A stretch of DNA of 64,000 nucleotides from Rhodospirillaceae bacterium (lineage in GTDB: Bacteria; Pseudomonadota; Alphaproteobacteria; Rhodospirillales; UBA2165). Both the position numbers and the translations under genes were made by a program. Position 1 is the stretch's first letter. Every line of letters begins with the position of its first letter. The stretch is from positions 1-64,000 of the forward strand of contig JABIHH010000063.1 in assembly GCA_018649725.1 (NCBI GenBank). The letters are read 5' to 3'. Below are positions 29,525 through 37,126 of the stretch, piece after piece. The notes below the pieces were generated by a model that was given only the letters and a program-made list of their open reading frames with translations, ran no database searches and was not told where the DNA came from.

Positions 29525-29655
29525 CCCTCCCCCTTGATGGGGGAGGGTTGGGTGGGGGTGATTTAACTGGTTCCATAAATAAGCCCCCCTCCTTAATCCT
29601 CCCCCACGAGTGGGGAGGAAAATGCAGCTGGATTCTGGCCTTCGCCAGAATGACG
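29525..29655. repeat. Intergenic repeat block with G/C-rich hairpins and a REP-like palindrome
   Basis: The stretch between rmuC and the KdsB-like gene contains a perfect 9-bp hairpin (CCCTCCCCC, loop TTGAT, GGGGGAGGG at 29525-29547). A second imperfect one is at 29598-29618 (CCTCCCC... GGGGAGG). A REP-like palindrome at 29632-29651 has 8-bp arms ATTCTGGC and GCCAGAAT around CTTC. A relative of the last element lies at 55147-55166. Such blocks are typical of extragenic palindromic repeats or non-autonomous mobile sequences. Both flanking genes end here (convergent), so the hairpins may also end transcription. Confidence 0.75.
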
Positions 29656-29662
29656 GGCAATT

Positions 29663-30454
29663 TTAAAGCGTCGTATCCAGATCTTCGCGCACTTGGTCCA
29701 AATCTGCCTCGGATTGCACTTTAAACGGGGCGCTGTCTACCAGACAGACATCCATGCGGATGCCGGCGTCCAGCACGCGGAGGCTTTCGATGTTTTCTTC
29801 GAGCTCCCGGTCGGTCGGCGGCATGTTGACGAAGCGGTCGAGGGCGGCGCGTTTATAGGCGTAGATGGGGACGTGACGATAGAGCGGGCGGTCGCCGAGA
29901 ATTTCGAGGTCGCGGGAGAAGTCGACGATGGTGCCGACTTTGGAACTTTTCATGACATAGACCATGCGGCCTTCATTCCAATCAACACTGGTTTTGACGA
30001 TGGAGCGATCGTTAAGCTCATCCCCTTCAAGCGGACAGACCATGGTTGCCATACCAACTTCGCGGTCGACCAGGGCATACATCAAAGCGCGGATATATTT
30101 AGGCTCCAGCGTCGGCATGTCTTCGTGGACGTTGATGATGAGATCATGGGTATAAAAGCGGTCGAAGCGATTAACCGTTGCCTGAATGCGCTCAGCACCC
30201 GATTCGGTTTTGTAATTATGATTTTTCGGTAAATCTTCCGGGTTGGTTTTGACCGTATAGGCCCCGGCTTCGCCCAATTCTTCGGCAACGCTGTCATCGA
30301 TGCAGTCGACAATGATGCTACCGATGCCGGCTTGTTTGACGCGCTTATAGGATTTCACCACCATCGCCTCGCCATTGACGTCGGCAAGCTGTCTTTTTGG
30401 CTCGCTGAGCTCGTTCAATTGCGAGGGGATAACGATGAGAGGGTTAAGGATCAT
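29663..30454 (-). CDS. KdsB-like cytidylyltransferase, divergent
   Basis: Resembles 3-deoxy-manno-octulosonate (KDO) cytidylyltransferase, which makes CMP-KDO for lipopolysaccharide. The length (263 residues), the SGAERIQATV motif (family SGTDRIAE), NVHEDMPTLEP (family NVQGDEPLI, keeping the metal-binding Asp), VDFSRD, YRHVPIYAYKRAALDRFV and the C-terminal LRVLDAGIRMDV all fit. The N-terminal signature is lost, however: where family members read IPARYxSTRLPGKPL this one has IPSQLNELSEPKRQL, removing the CTP-binding Arg/Ser/Lys set. It may use another substrate or be a non-catalytic relative, and a canonical kdsB probably exists elsewhere. It follows argG by 15 bases in the same direction. Confidence 0.75.
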   Translation of the reverse strand: MILNPLIVIPSQLNELSEPKRQLADVNGEAMVVKSYKRVKQAGIGSIIVDCIDDSVAEELGEAGAYTVKTNPEDLPKNHNYKTESGAERIQATVNRFDRFYTHDLIINVHEDMPTLEPKYIRALMYALVDREVGMATMVCPLEGDELNDRSIVKTSVDWNEGRMVYVMKSSKVGTIVDFSRDLEILGDRPLYRHVPIYAYKRAALDRFVNMPPTDRELEENIESLRVLDAGIRMDVCLVDSAPFKVQSEADLDQVREDLDTTL

Positions 30455-30469
30455 GCCGGCAGGTAAATA

Positions 30470-31690
30470 TTATTTCAGCTTACCAGCGAGCCGTAGCCGA
30501 AGCGCGTTCAATTTGATGAAGCCTTCCGCGTCTCTTTGATCATAGACCGTATCCTCTTCAAAGGTCGCGACATCTTCATCATAGAGACTGTTCGGCGATT
30601 TCCGGCCTTCGACAATGACGTTACCCTTATAGAGTCTCAACCGCACGGTGCCGGTTACGTTGGCTTGCGACTGGTCGATCGCGGCTTGCAGCATTTCGCG
30701 CTCGGGCGAGAACCAGAAACCGTTATAGACCAGCTCAGCGTAACGCGGCATCAACTCGTCTTTGAGATGAAGCGCGCCCTTATCCAGCACCAGGCTTTCA
30801 ACCGCGCGTCTGGCTGGCAGTAATATCGTGCCGCCCGGCGTCTCATAAACGCCCCGGGACTTCATGCCGACAAAGCGGTTCTCAACAATATCGATCCGCC
30901 CGATGCCATTGGCTCCAGCGAGTTCGTTGAGCCGGGTCAGCAAATCGGCGGGGCTCAGTTTTTCGCCATTAACCGCGACCGGATCACCGGCTTCAAAATC
31001 AATCTCGATTGTCGTTGCTTCATCCGGTGCATTTTCCGGCGAGACCGAACGGGTGAACATGCTCTCATCCGGGCCGGTCCAGGGGTCTTCCAGCGCTTTG
31101 CCTTCATAGGAAATATGCAACAAATTGGCATCGGTTGAATAAGGTGGCTCACCCTCTTTGTCTTTTGGCACCTGAATTTGATGCTTCATGGCGTATTCGA
31201 TTAGCTTGGTCCGGGAGTTCAAATCCCATTCCCGCCACGGTGCGATAACCGTAATGTCTGGATTGAGGCCATAATAGCCGAGCTCAAAACGCACTTGATC
31301 GTTGCCCTTACCGGTCGCGCCATGCGAGACCGCATCGGCACCCACCTCTTTGGCAATTTCAATTTGCCGCTTGGCGATCAAGGGCCGGGCGATTGATGTG
31401 CCGAGCAAATAGACGCCTTCATAGACTGCGTTGGAGCGGAACATCGGAAAAACGTAGTCGCGGACAAATTCTTCCCGCAGATCTTCGATATAGATTTCCT
31501 TGATGCCCATCGCTTCGGCTTTGGCCCGGGCAGGTTCGATCTCTTCACCTTGGCCGAGATCAGCCGTGAAGGTCACAACCTCACAATTATATTCGTCTTG
31601 CAGCCAACGTAAAATTACAGAGGTATCCAGACCACCTGAATAGGCCAGCACCACTTTTTTAACGTCACCACTTTTCCTGCCGCTCGGCAT
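30470..31690 (-). CDS. argG: Argininosuccinate synthase
   Basis: Condenses citrulline and aspartate using ATP in arginine synthesis. The N-terminal [18 protein letters not shown] contains the P-loop-like PPi-binding motif. Other motifs are [30 protein letters not shown] and VNRFVG-like [21 protein letters not shown]. The 406-residue length is normal. ATG at 31690 follows GAAGGAAGAG, a good ribosome site. A KdsB-like gene follows 15 bases downstream, so they may be cotranscribed; the two functions are otherwise unrelated. Confidence 0.98.
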   Translation of the reverse strand: MPSGRKSGDVKKVVLAYSGGLDTSVILRWLQDEYNCEVVTFTADLGQGEEIEPARAKAEAMGIKEIYIEDLREEFVRDYVFPMFRSNAVYEGVYLLGTSIARPLIAKRQIEIAKEVGADAVSHGATGKGNDQVRFELGYYGLNPDITVIAPWREWDLNSRTKLIEYAMKHQIQVPKDKEGEPPYSTDANLLHISYEGKALEDPWTGPDESMFTRSVSPENAPDEATTIEIDFEAGDPVAVNGEKLSPADLLTRLNELAGANGIGRIDIVENRFVGMKSRGVYETPGGTILLPARRAVESLVLDKGALHLKDELMPRYAELVYNGFWFSPEREMLQAAIDQSQANVTGTVRLRLYKGNVIVEGRKSPNSLYDEDVATFEEDTVYDQRDAEGFIKLNALRLRLAGKLK

Positions 31691-31896
31691 AAGGCTCTTC
31701 CTTCATTTCAACAAATGTAACAATAGGCGGCGCAGTATAGGCAAAAGTCCCGTCACTTCAAGAATAAGCAGGGTTTTATGCGTTAATAAATTGCCACAGC
31801 CTTACTAGATAGAATAATTTTAGCATCTTTCTCTTATTAGTAATTCTACTAATTATTTTTATGTTGAATAGGTGATAAATTTGAGTTGAAATATAG

Positions 31897-31914
31897 GTCT
31901 CTCTATTGAGAGAC
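31897..31914 (+). promoter_or_regulatory. Perfect hairpin in the leader of the 31.9 kb gene
   Basis: GTCTCTC, loop TATT, GAGAGAC is a perfect 7-bp stem lying 23 bases before the chosen TTG start. No T run follows, so it is not a terminator. It could be an operator or an mRNA structure near the start. The second paralogue's leader contains CTCTCTA but not the full hairpin. Confidence 0.45.
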
Positions 31915-31937
31915 AGATTGATTTGAGGACAAGGGTT

Positions 31938-32843
31938 TTGGCTAAAAAATCTGGTAAAAAATCGGCAAAGAAAAAGCCGGCAGGTGGATTCTTAGATCGG
32001 ATTAAAAAAACCGTTGCTGGTGATGGTAATGGCGGCATGAACGGCGTCGTCGAAGATGACGGTATTGATCTGGAAACCGGCACCATTAAAGTCGATGATT
32101 CGCCCCCTGAAGTGGTAATTTCGACCGCTGAGGTCCTCCGTGAAAGCACCGAAAGCGAAAGCGACGTCGTACGCGGCAATGAAGGCAAAGTCTTTGTTAT
32201 CGATTTAGGTCCGTTTTTCGAAGTAATGGGTACAGATCCTGCCAGCAAACTTGCCCGCTCTCTCATTACCTTTGGTGAAAACCTATTGGCCCGGATAATT
32301 GGTCGGAGCGGTACTTATACGCTGCATGGTGATACAGCTTTTCTGTTCCGCCTAACGGTTGACGATGTCGCAGGTTGGAAAATGGCATCAAAAATCGTCA
32401 ATGAATTAGGGGTTCAATTCCTTAGAGACGGCTTTAAGCCGGAAGAGATTCTACCGGAAGTTTTGGCCATGGTTGATGAAAAAGATGCCTATGATGCCGA
32501 TGGTAATATCAATGTCGAAAAAGCTCTGGAAGCACGCATCCCTTATATGGAGATAAAAATCGTCAAAGATGAAACTGGAGCTGAATGGTTCTACGAAGAG
32601 GGTTTCGATCCTGAAAAAAAGAAAGTTGATCCTGAGTGGCAGCATGACCCGAACGTTGATCCGGACGCCGAGTACAATCCCGAATGGGACGTCGATGCCG
32701 AAGCCATTCGATCGGCCACTTCACGGGTCGAGCGTGGCCAGGAACGCCGTAAATTAAAATTGAAAATCCAACCAGAGAAAAATCGCCGCAAAAATAACCA
32801 TGGCCGCCGCGATTCGGATAATCCCAATACGTCTGTATGGTAG
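31938..32843 (+). CDS. Unknown protein, paralogue A, with degenerate GGDEF-like core
   Basis: A 301-residue protein without a recognised name. The basic N-terminus (MAKKSGKKSAKKKP) is followed by a motif shared with the 38.7 kb paralogue: DGIDLETGTIKVDD...VVISTAEVLRE. The central region reads like a GGDEF fold: VFVIDLGPFFEVMG aligns with LLFVDLDNFKLVND, and YTLHGDTAFLFRL with ARFGGDEFAVWL, but the catalytic signature is replaced by HGDTAF. No cyclase activity is expected. The charged tail ends GRRDSDNPNTSVW. I chose TTG at 31938, preceded by GAGG at 9 bases, over the track start at 31923. It is convergent with the FAD monooxygenase (3-base gap). Confidence 0.8.
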   Translation: MAKKSGKKSAKKKPAGGFLDRIKKTVAGDGNGGMNGVVEDDGIDLETGTIKVDDSPPEVVISTAEVLRESTESESDVVRGNEGKVFVIDLGPFFEVMGTDPASKLARSLITFGENLLARIIGRSGTYTLHGDTAFLFRLTVDDVAGWKMASKIVNELGVQFLRDGFKPEEILPEVLAMVDEKDAYDADGNINVEKALEARIPYMEIKIVKDETGAEWFYEEGFDPEKKKVDPEWQHDPNVDPDAEYNPEWDVDAEAIRSATSRVERGQERRKLKLKIQPEKNRRKNNHGRRDSDNPNTSVW

Positions 32844-32846
32844 CGC

Positions 32847-34490
32847 CTACCTACCGATAATCGCACCTAATATTGCCGATATATCTTCCGGCACCGCATT
32901 ACTGCGCCAAGCGACATGTTGGTCAGGCCGAACCAATAGAAGCTTGGCCTGATAAAGCTCCTGAGCAGCCGTTTTTTCTACGTCCACGACATTTAGCGGC
33001 ATATTTAAATCACGCGCCACCTGTTCAATGGCGGTTGATTCTGGTGCCTCCGGTCCGATCCGCAATAGATTGAACCACGGTCCCAAAAGATCAAAAATAC
33101 TGTCTTTGTCGCCGATCCAATAATGCGGCAACCGCCCGCCCGGTGTGGCAGAGGGAATATATTTAGCCGGGTCATCCGGCGGTGGCTGGGAGCCATCACT
33201 GACGATCAAGGGGGAGCCGTCATAGCGCGCGCCCAAAACAATACCGAGGCTCGCAAACTCTTCCTTAAAGCTCGCCAAATCAACCCGCAAGACATCGCGG
33301 GCGGCCTTGCCACGGCCACTGTCTTCCTCAATGAAATCTGGAAATTGCAGGCTGCCGATTTTATCGGCGTATTGGCCGGACGTCGCCGTATTGCGAACCC
33401 CGATCGGGCGGCGTTCGATCTCATAGCTGTCGATGAGGTTCTCACCGCCAAAGCCTTCAACCATTGCCGCCAACTTCCAGCCGATATTTGCTGCGTCATC
33501 AATGCCGGTGTTAAAGCCAAAGCCGCCCGACGGCGTAAACAAATGCACGGAATCGCCGGCCAAAACTACCCGGCCTTTCTGATAGTGGTCTGTCACCATC
33601 GCGAGCCCGGCCAGCCACTCCTGCACCGAGATAATTTCCACATCAATGGTTGCGCCGACCGCGATCCTAAATATCTCCTCGGCATCGACCTGATCAAAGG
33701 GCAGATCAGGCGGCACCTCTGATAACAACAGAAACTCATCATCGCCGTTGAGCGAAATAAAATCCGTGCGGCCTTCGGGGTTAATCGTCCAGTAATGCCA
33801 GGAATCTTTCATATTCCGCACTTCTTTGACCATCGGCGAGCGGGCATATATCGAGGCCATGCTGCCGTCATAAAAGCGATCACCGGTACTTTGACGACCT
33901 TCATATTTAAAGCCCAATTGCCGGCGGATCATGCCTTGCGCACCATCGCAGCCAGCCAAATAATCTGCGGTCACGGCCTCGGTTTCCCCTGAGCTGAGAT
34001 TTTTAATCTCAGCCACAACTTGATCACCTTGATCTTCAAAGGACACCAGCTCCCAGCCAAAACGAATATCGGCTTGATCGAAACTTTCTGCGTGGCTCTT
34101 CATCACCGCTTCAAAATACATCTGGTTAGAGCGATGGATCGGCTCCGGCGTTAAGGTGGTCTCGCCCCAGGGTCCTGGATTGGACGTTTTCTCTTTCAAG
34201 GTCGGCATCGGGATGCGGCCAAGCTCATAGCCGGAAACGCGCGACACGTAGGTGCTGTCACAACTCGCATTTTCCGGCAGTCCCGTTTGCCGAATGACCG
34301 GCCCCGCCCCATAGCGGCGCAAATGTTCCATGGTCCGGCTGTTAATCGTACTGCCCTTGGGATGCTTCGGTGTTTCGGAGCGCGCATTCACCAACAGATG
34401 CGGTACGCCGCGGGTCGAAAGCTCCATTGACAAGCACAAACCGACCGGTCCGCCGCCGGAAATAAGTACGGGAAAATCAGATTTTGACAT
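32847..34490 (-). CDS. FAD-dependent aromatic-type monooxygenase (PheA/TfdB family)
   Basis: Flavoprotein hydroxylase of about 547 residues. FAD-binding motifs are VLISGGGPVGLCLSMELSTRG at the N-terminus, the DG motif GCDGAQGMIRRQLG near residue 190 and the GD motif VVLAGDSVHLFTPSGGFGFNTGIDDAANIGWKL near 300. A C-terminal thioredoxin-like fold follows, as is usual. The ORF extends to 34514, but ATG at 34490 with GCGGAG before it gives the better start, MSKSDFPVLISGGG. It starts one base after the DsbA-like gene's stop codon, so they are cotranscribed. The substrate is unknown; phenolic or polyketide substrates are typical for the family. Confidence 0.88.
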   Translation of the reverse strand: MSKSDFPVLISGGGPVGLCLSMELSTRGVPHLLVNARSETPKHPKGSTINSRTMEHLRRYGAGPVIRQTGLPENASCDSTYVSRVSGYELGRIPMPTLKEKTSNPGPWGETTLTPEPIHRSNQMYFEAVMKSHAESFDQADIRFGWELVSFEDQGDQVVAEIKNLSSGETEAVTADYLAGCDGAQGMIRRQLGFKYEGRQSTGDRFYDGSMASIYARSPMVKEVRNMKDSWHYWTINPEGRTDFISLNGDDEFLLLSEVPPDLPFDQVDAEEIFRIAVGATIDVEIISVQEWLAGLAMVTDHYQKGRVVLAGDSVHLFTPSGGFGFNTGIDDAANIGWKLAAMVEGFGGENLIDSYEIERRPIGVRNTATSGQYADKIGSLQFPDFIEEDSGRGKAARDVLRVDLASFKEEFASLGIVLGARYDGSPLIVSDGSQPPPDDPAKYIPSATPGGRLPHYWIGDKDSIFDLLGPWFNLLRIGPEAPESTAIEQVARDLNMPLNVVDVEKTAAQELYQAKLLLVRPDQHVAWRSNAVPEDISAILGAIIGR

Positions 34491-34491
34491 G

Positions 34492-35154
34492 TTACTCCGC
34501 TGCCGTTTGATCACGTTCCAATTGGTTGCTTAGCCAAGCCTCGATGATCGGCTCAAGGTTTTCATAAGGCTGATAGCCAACGGTCAAATAAGCATAACCG
34601 TTCTTGTCATTAACGACGACGGTGGGAAAGCCGGAGACGCCCAGACGCTGAGCAAATTGAAAATCCATTTGAGTTTGTTGCTTCATTTCATCGGATGAAA
34701 ACAAAGTGGCAAACTCACCTCTGTCCAAACCAAAACCCTCTGCCAGATCAATCAGCACTTCGTCTTCGGTCACGTCCTGGTTTTCTGCATAAAATGCCGA
34801 TTGAACATGGGTGAAAAAGTTGAGCGCTGTCGCATTGCCTTTTATTTCCCGAGCCGTCACTGCGGCCCGGCACGAAGCTTCGGTGTTATAGACAAAGTCG
34901 TCGCGCTCTAAGATATCAAACTTAAATGGCTGGCCGGAGCGCTCGCCGATCTCGTGCCAATGTTCGTCGAGAAACTTTTTACGCTCGGCATCCTGTGGCT
35001 CGGTCCAATCAGTATGGAGCCCACCAACGACCAGCGACGTCACTGCGCGGCCGGCGCATTGCTCTTCCAATTTTCGTTTGGTCGGCGCAAAGCCATAACA
35101 CCAGGAACACATCGGATCACCGACATAGATCAATTCCTTATCGAGCGTCGTCAT
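34492..35154 (-). CDS. DsbA-family thioredoxin-fold protein (CSWC active site)
   Basis: Cytoplasmic DsbA/FrnE-like oxidoreductase with active-site CSWC in YVGDPMCSWCYGFAPTKRKLEE near residue 15 and the cis-proline region VSGFPTVVV near 183. No signal peptide. The ORF begins at 35169, but three in-frame ATGs lie near the start. AAGGA sits about 7 bases before ATG at 35154, which I prefer; 35157 and 35169 are alternatives. It is directly upstream of a FAD monooxygenase and probably in the same transcript. FrnE-type proteins occur in polyketide and aromatic metabolism clusters, but the link here is inference. Confidence 0.85.
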   Translation of the reverse strand: MTTLDKELIYVGDPMCSWCYGFAPTKRKLEEQCAGRAVTSLVVGGLHTDWTEPQDAERKKFLDEHWHEIGERSGQPFKFDILERDDFVYNTEASCRAAVTAREIKGNATALNFFTHVQSAFYAENQDVTEDEVLIDLAEGFGLDRGEFATLFSSDEMKQQTQMDFQFAQRLGVSGFPTVVVNDKNGYAYLTVGYQPYENLEPIIEAWLSNQLERDQTAAE

Positions 35155-35317
35155 CATTTTATCCTTCATCGAAGAAAAATTTAGACCGCACTATGCCATT
35201 GCCGGATAGGTAAAGAAAGCCCGCCTCCTGGCCGTCACCTCAAATGAGCAAGAGGGCGGCTAGAGACGGGCTTAGGAGTAGGACAGATCCAACTGTCCCG
35301 GGGAACCAGGTTAGAAA

Positions 35318-35581
35318 CTAATCGGTATTGCGCTCGATGATCGGAACCATTTGATCACCCCACGCACCATTGCCACCGTGATAACGGGACGCCCGCATCA
35401 ACTCGACAGTGAGGCCGGCATCGGCTGCTCTTACAATCGCTTCGTTCAAACGATGCAAAGAATTGGCAACCATCCGAAGTGCACTATCTTGGCTACCAGA
35501 GAAACTGCTCTCTGGATCGGGCGGAGCGGGCTGGAAGCCGCTTTGGGCTTCCAGTTCATTTTCAGGTGTTTTTGCATCCAT
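35318..35581 (-). CDS. Small protein of unknown function downstream of aceA
   Basis: 87-residue soluble protein. AAGGAGA lies about 6 bases before its ATG, an excellent ribosome site, and it begins 25 bases after the aceA stop on the same strand, so it is very likely real and cotranscribed with isocitrate lyase. The N-terminal 35 residues are Pro/Glu/Ser-rich and probably disordered. Residues 36-65 (LRMVANSLHRLNEAIVRAADAGLTVELMRASRYH) look amphipathic and helical. No motif names a function. Its position suggests regulation or stabilisation of isocitrate lyase, which is speculation. Confidence 0.75.
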   Translation of the reverse strand: MDAKTPENELEAQSGFQPAPPDPESSFSGSQDSALRMVANSLHRLNEAIVRAADAGLTVELMRASRYHGGNGAWGDQMVPIIERNTD

Positions 35582-35606
35582 AACAATTCTCCTTTAAAAA
35601 GCTGGC

Positions 35607-36911
35607 TTAAGCAGCTTCTGAATTGAACTGATCAGATTCGGTAGATTCTGACATTGCCGTTGTTGAGCTTGAGCCACCCGTGATGGCCATCGAGACGGCA
35701 TCAAAGTAGCCGGTGCCAACTTCACGCTGGTGACGGGTTGCGGTATAGCCATCTTCTTCACTGGCAAATTCAGCTTGTTGAAGTTCTGAGTAAGCCGCCA
35801 TGCCGCGTTCACCATAGCCTTTGGCAAGTTCGAACATACCGTGGTTGAGCTGGTGGAAGCCGGCTAAGGTAACAAACTGGAACTTGTAGCCCATCGCACC
35901 CAATTCCTGTTGGAAGGTGGCAATGGTCTCTTTGTCCAAATTGGCTTCCCAGTTGAAGCTTGGGCTACAGTTATAAGCCAGCATCTTACCTGGGAATTTA
36001 GCGTGAATGGCGTCAGCGAATTGCCGCGCTTCATCGAGATTTGGCTTGGAAGTTTCCCACCACAACAAATCAGCATAAGGCGCATAAGCCAATTGACGAG
36101 CGATGCAGGCTTCAACACCGCCGGTGACATTGAAGAAGCCTTCAGGAGTGCGCTCTTCAGTCTCAATGAACGGACGATCGCGCTCATCAATATCGCTGGT
36201 CAACAGTTTCGCACTTTCCGCATCCGTCCGGGCAACAATCAAAGTAGGAACACCCATAACGTCAGCGGCCAAACGTGCCGCTGTCAGATTGCGGATATGT
36301 TGCTGGGTTGGGATCAGAACCTTGCCGCCCAAATGACCGCATTTCTTTTCAGAAGCCAATTGATCTTCAAAGTGAACAGCCGCCGCACCTGCTTCAATGA
36401 AAGCTTTGGTCAGCTCGAACGCGTTTAGGGGGCCACCAAAACCGGCTTCGGCATCCGCAACGATCGGCGCGAACCAATCGCGCTTGGCACCACCTTCAGA
36501 ATGCTCGATCTGATCGGCACGTTGCAGGGTCTTATTAATCCGCTTAACCAATGCCGGAGCGGCATCAGCAGGATACAGACTTTGATCCGGATACATTGCA
36601 CTTGCCGTATTGGAATCGGCGGCGACTTGCCAACCTGAGAGATAGATGGCTTTCAGGCCAGCGCGAACTTGTTGCATTGCCTGGTTGCCGGTCATGGCAC
36701 CTAGGGAGTTGATATAGTCTTCCTTATGGAGAAGCTCCCAAAGTTTATTGGCGCCACGTTCCGCCAAGGTTTGTTGAACGACCACCGAGCCCCGCAGCTT
36801 TTCGACATCTGCCGGCGAATATGGCCGGTCGATACCATCGAACCGACCCTCAGGCGCTTGGGGGACCAGGTTGCTATAATTTTCTGTGTTGCTGCTTGTT
36901 GAGCTAGTCAT
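35607..36911 (-). CDS. aceA: Isocitrate lyase
   Basis: First enzyme of the glyoxylate shunt, splitting isocitrate into glyoxylate and succinate. The catalytic loop signature [13 protein letters not shown], the metal-binding region [19 protein letters not shown], and [10 protein letters not shown] are diagnostic. Product 434 residues from ATG at 36911, which has AAGGAAAA upstream. The track start at 36938 adds nine residues without a ribosome site. The gene is divergent from an ScfR/RamB-like regulator and is followed by a small protein of unknown function. No malate synthase is in the window. Confidence 0.97.
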   Translation of the reverse strand: MTSSTSSNTENYSNLVPQAPEGRFDGIDRPYSPADVEKLRGSVVVQQTLAERGANKLWELLHKEDYINSLGAMTGNQAMQQVRAGLKAIYLSGWQVAADSNTASAMYPDQSLYPADAAPALVKRINKTLQRADQIEHSEGGAKRDWFAPIVADAEAGFGGPLNAFELTKAFIEAGAAAVHFEDQLASEKKCGHLGGKVLIPTQQHIRNLTAARLAADVMGVPTLIVARTDAESAKLLTSDIDERDRPFIETEERTPEGFFNVTGGVEACIARQLAYAPYADLLWWETSKPNLDEARQFADAIHAKFPGKMLAYNCSPSFNWEANLDKETIATFQQELGAMGYKFQFVTLAGFHQLNHGMFELAKGYGERGMAAYSELQQAEFASEEDGYTATRHQREVGTGYFDAVSMAITGGSSSTTAMSESTESDQFNSEAA

Positions 36912-37062
36912 GACCGGTTTTCCTTTCTTAAAAACCATCGTTTAAATAGATTTCATTAGAGTTTTATAAATCTTCACCTTTTGTGATGGACGCACTTTTT
37001 ACTAAATCGAACTAAGAGTCTATAACTTGTTGTAATTAACGGGTATAATTGATACAGTTTTG

Positions 37063-37079
37063 TGACAATAATTTTGTCA
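37063..37079. promoter_or_regulatory. Candidate operator between aceA and scfR-like gene
   Basis: TGACAA, spacer TAATT, TTGTCA is a perfect 6-bp inverted repeat in the divergent intergenic region, about 48 bases before the regulator start. A dimeric HTH regulator would suit such a site. It is within an AT-rich stretch, so chance is possible. No binding data. Confidence 0.5.
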
Positions 37080-37126
37080 AATTGTAATATTTGTAAATTT
37101 TTGAGTTTAAAGTAGGTCCCTATCCG

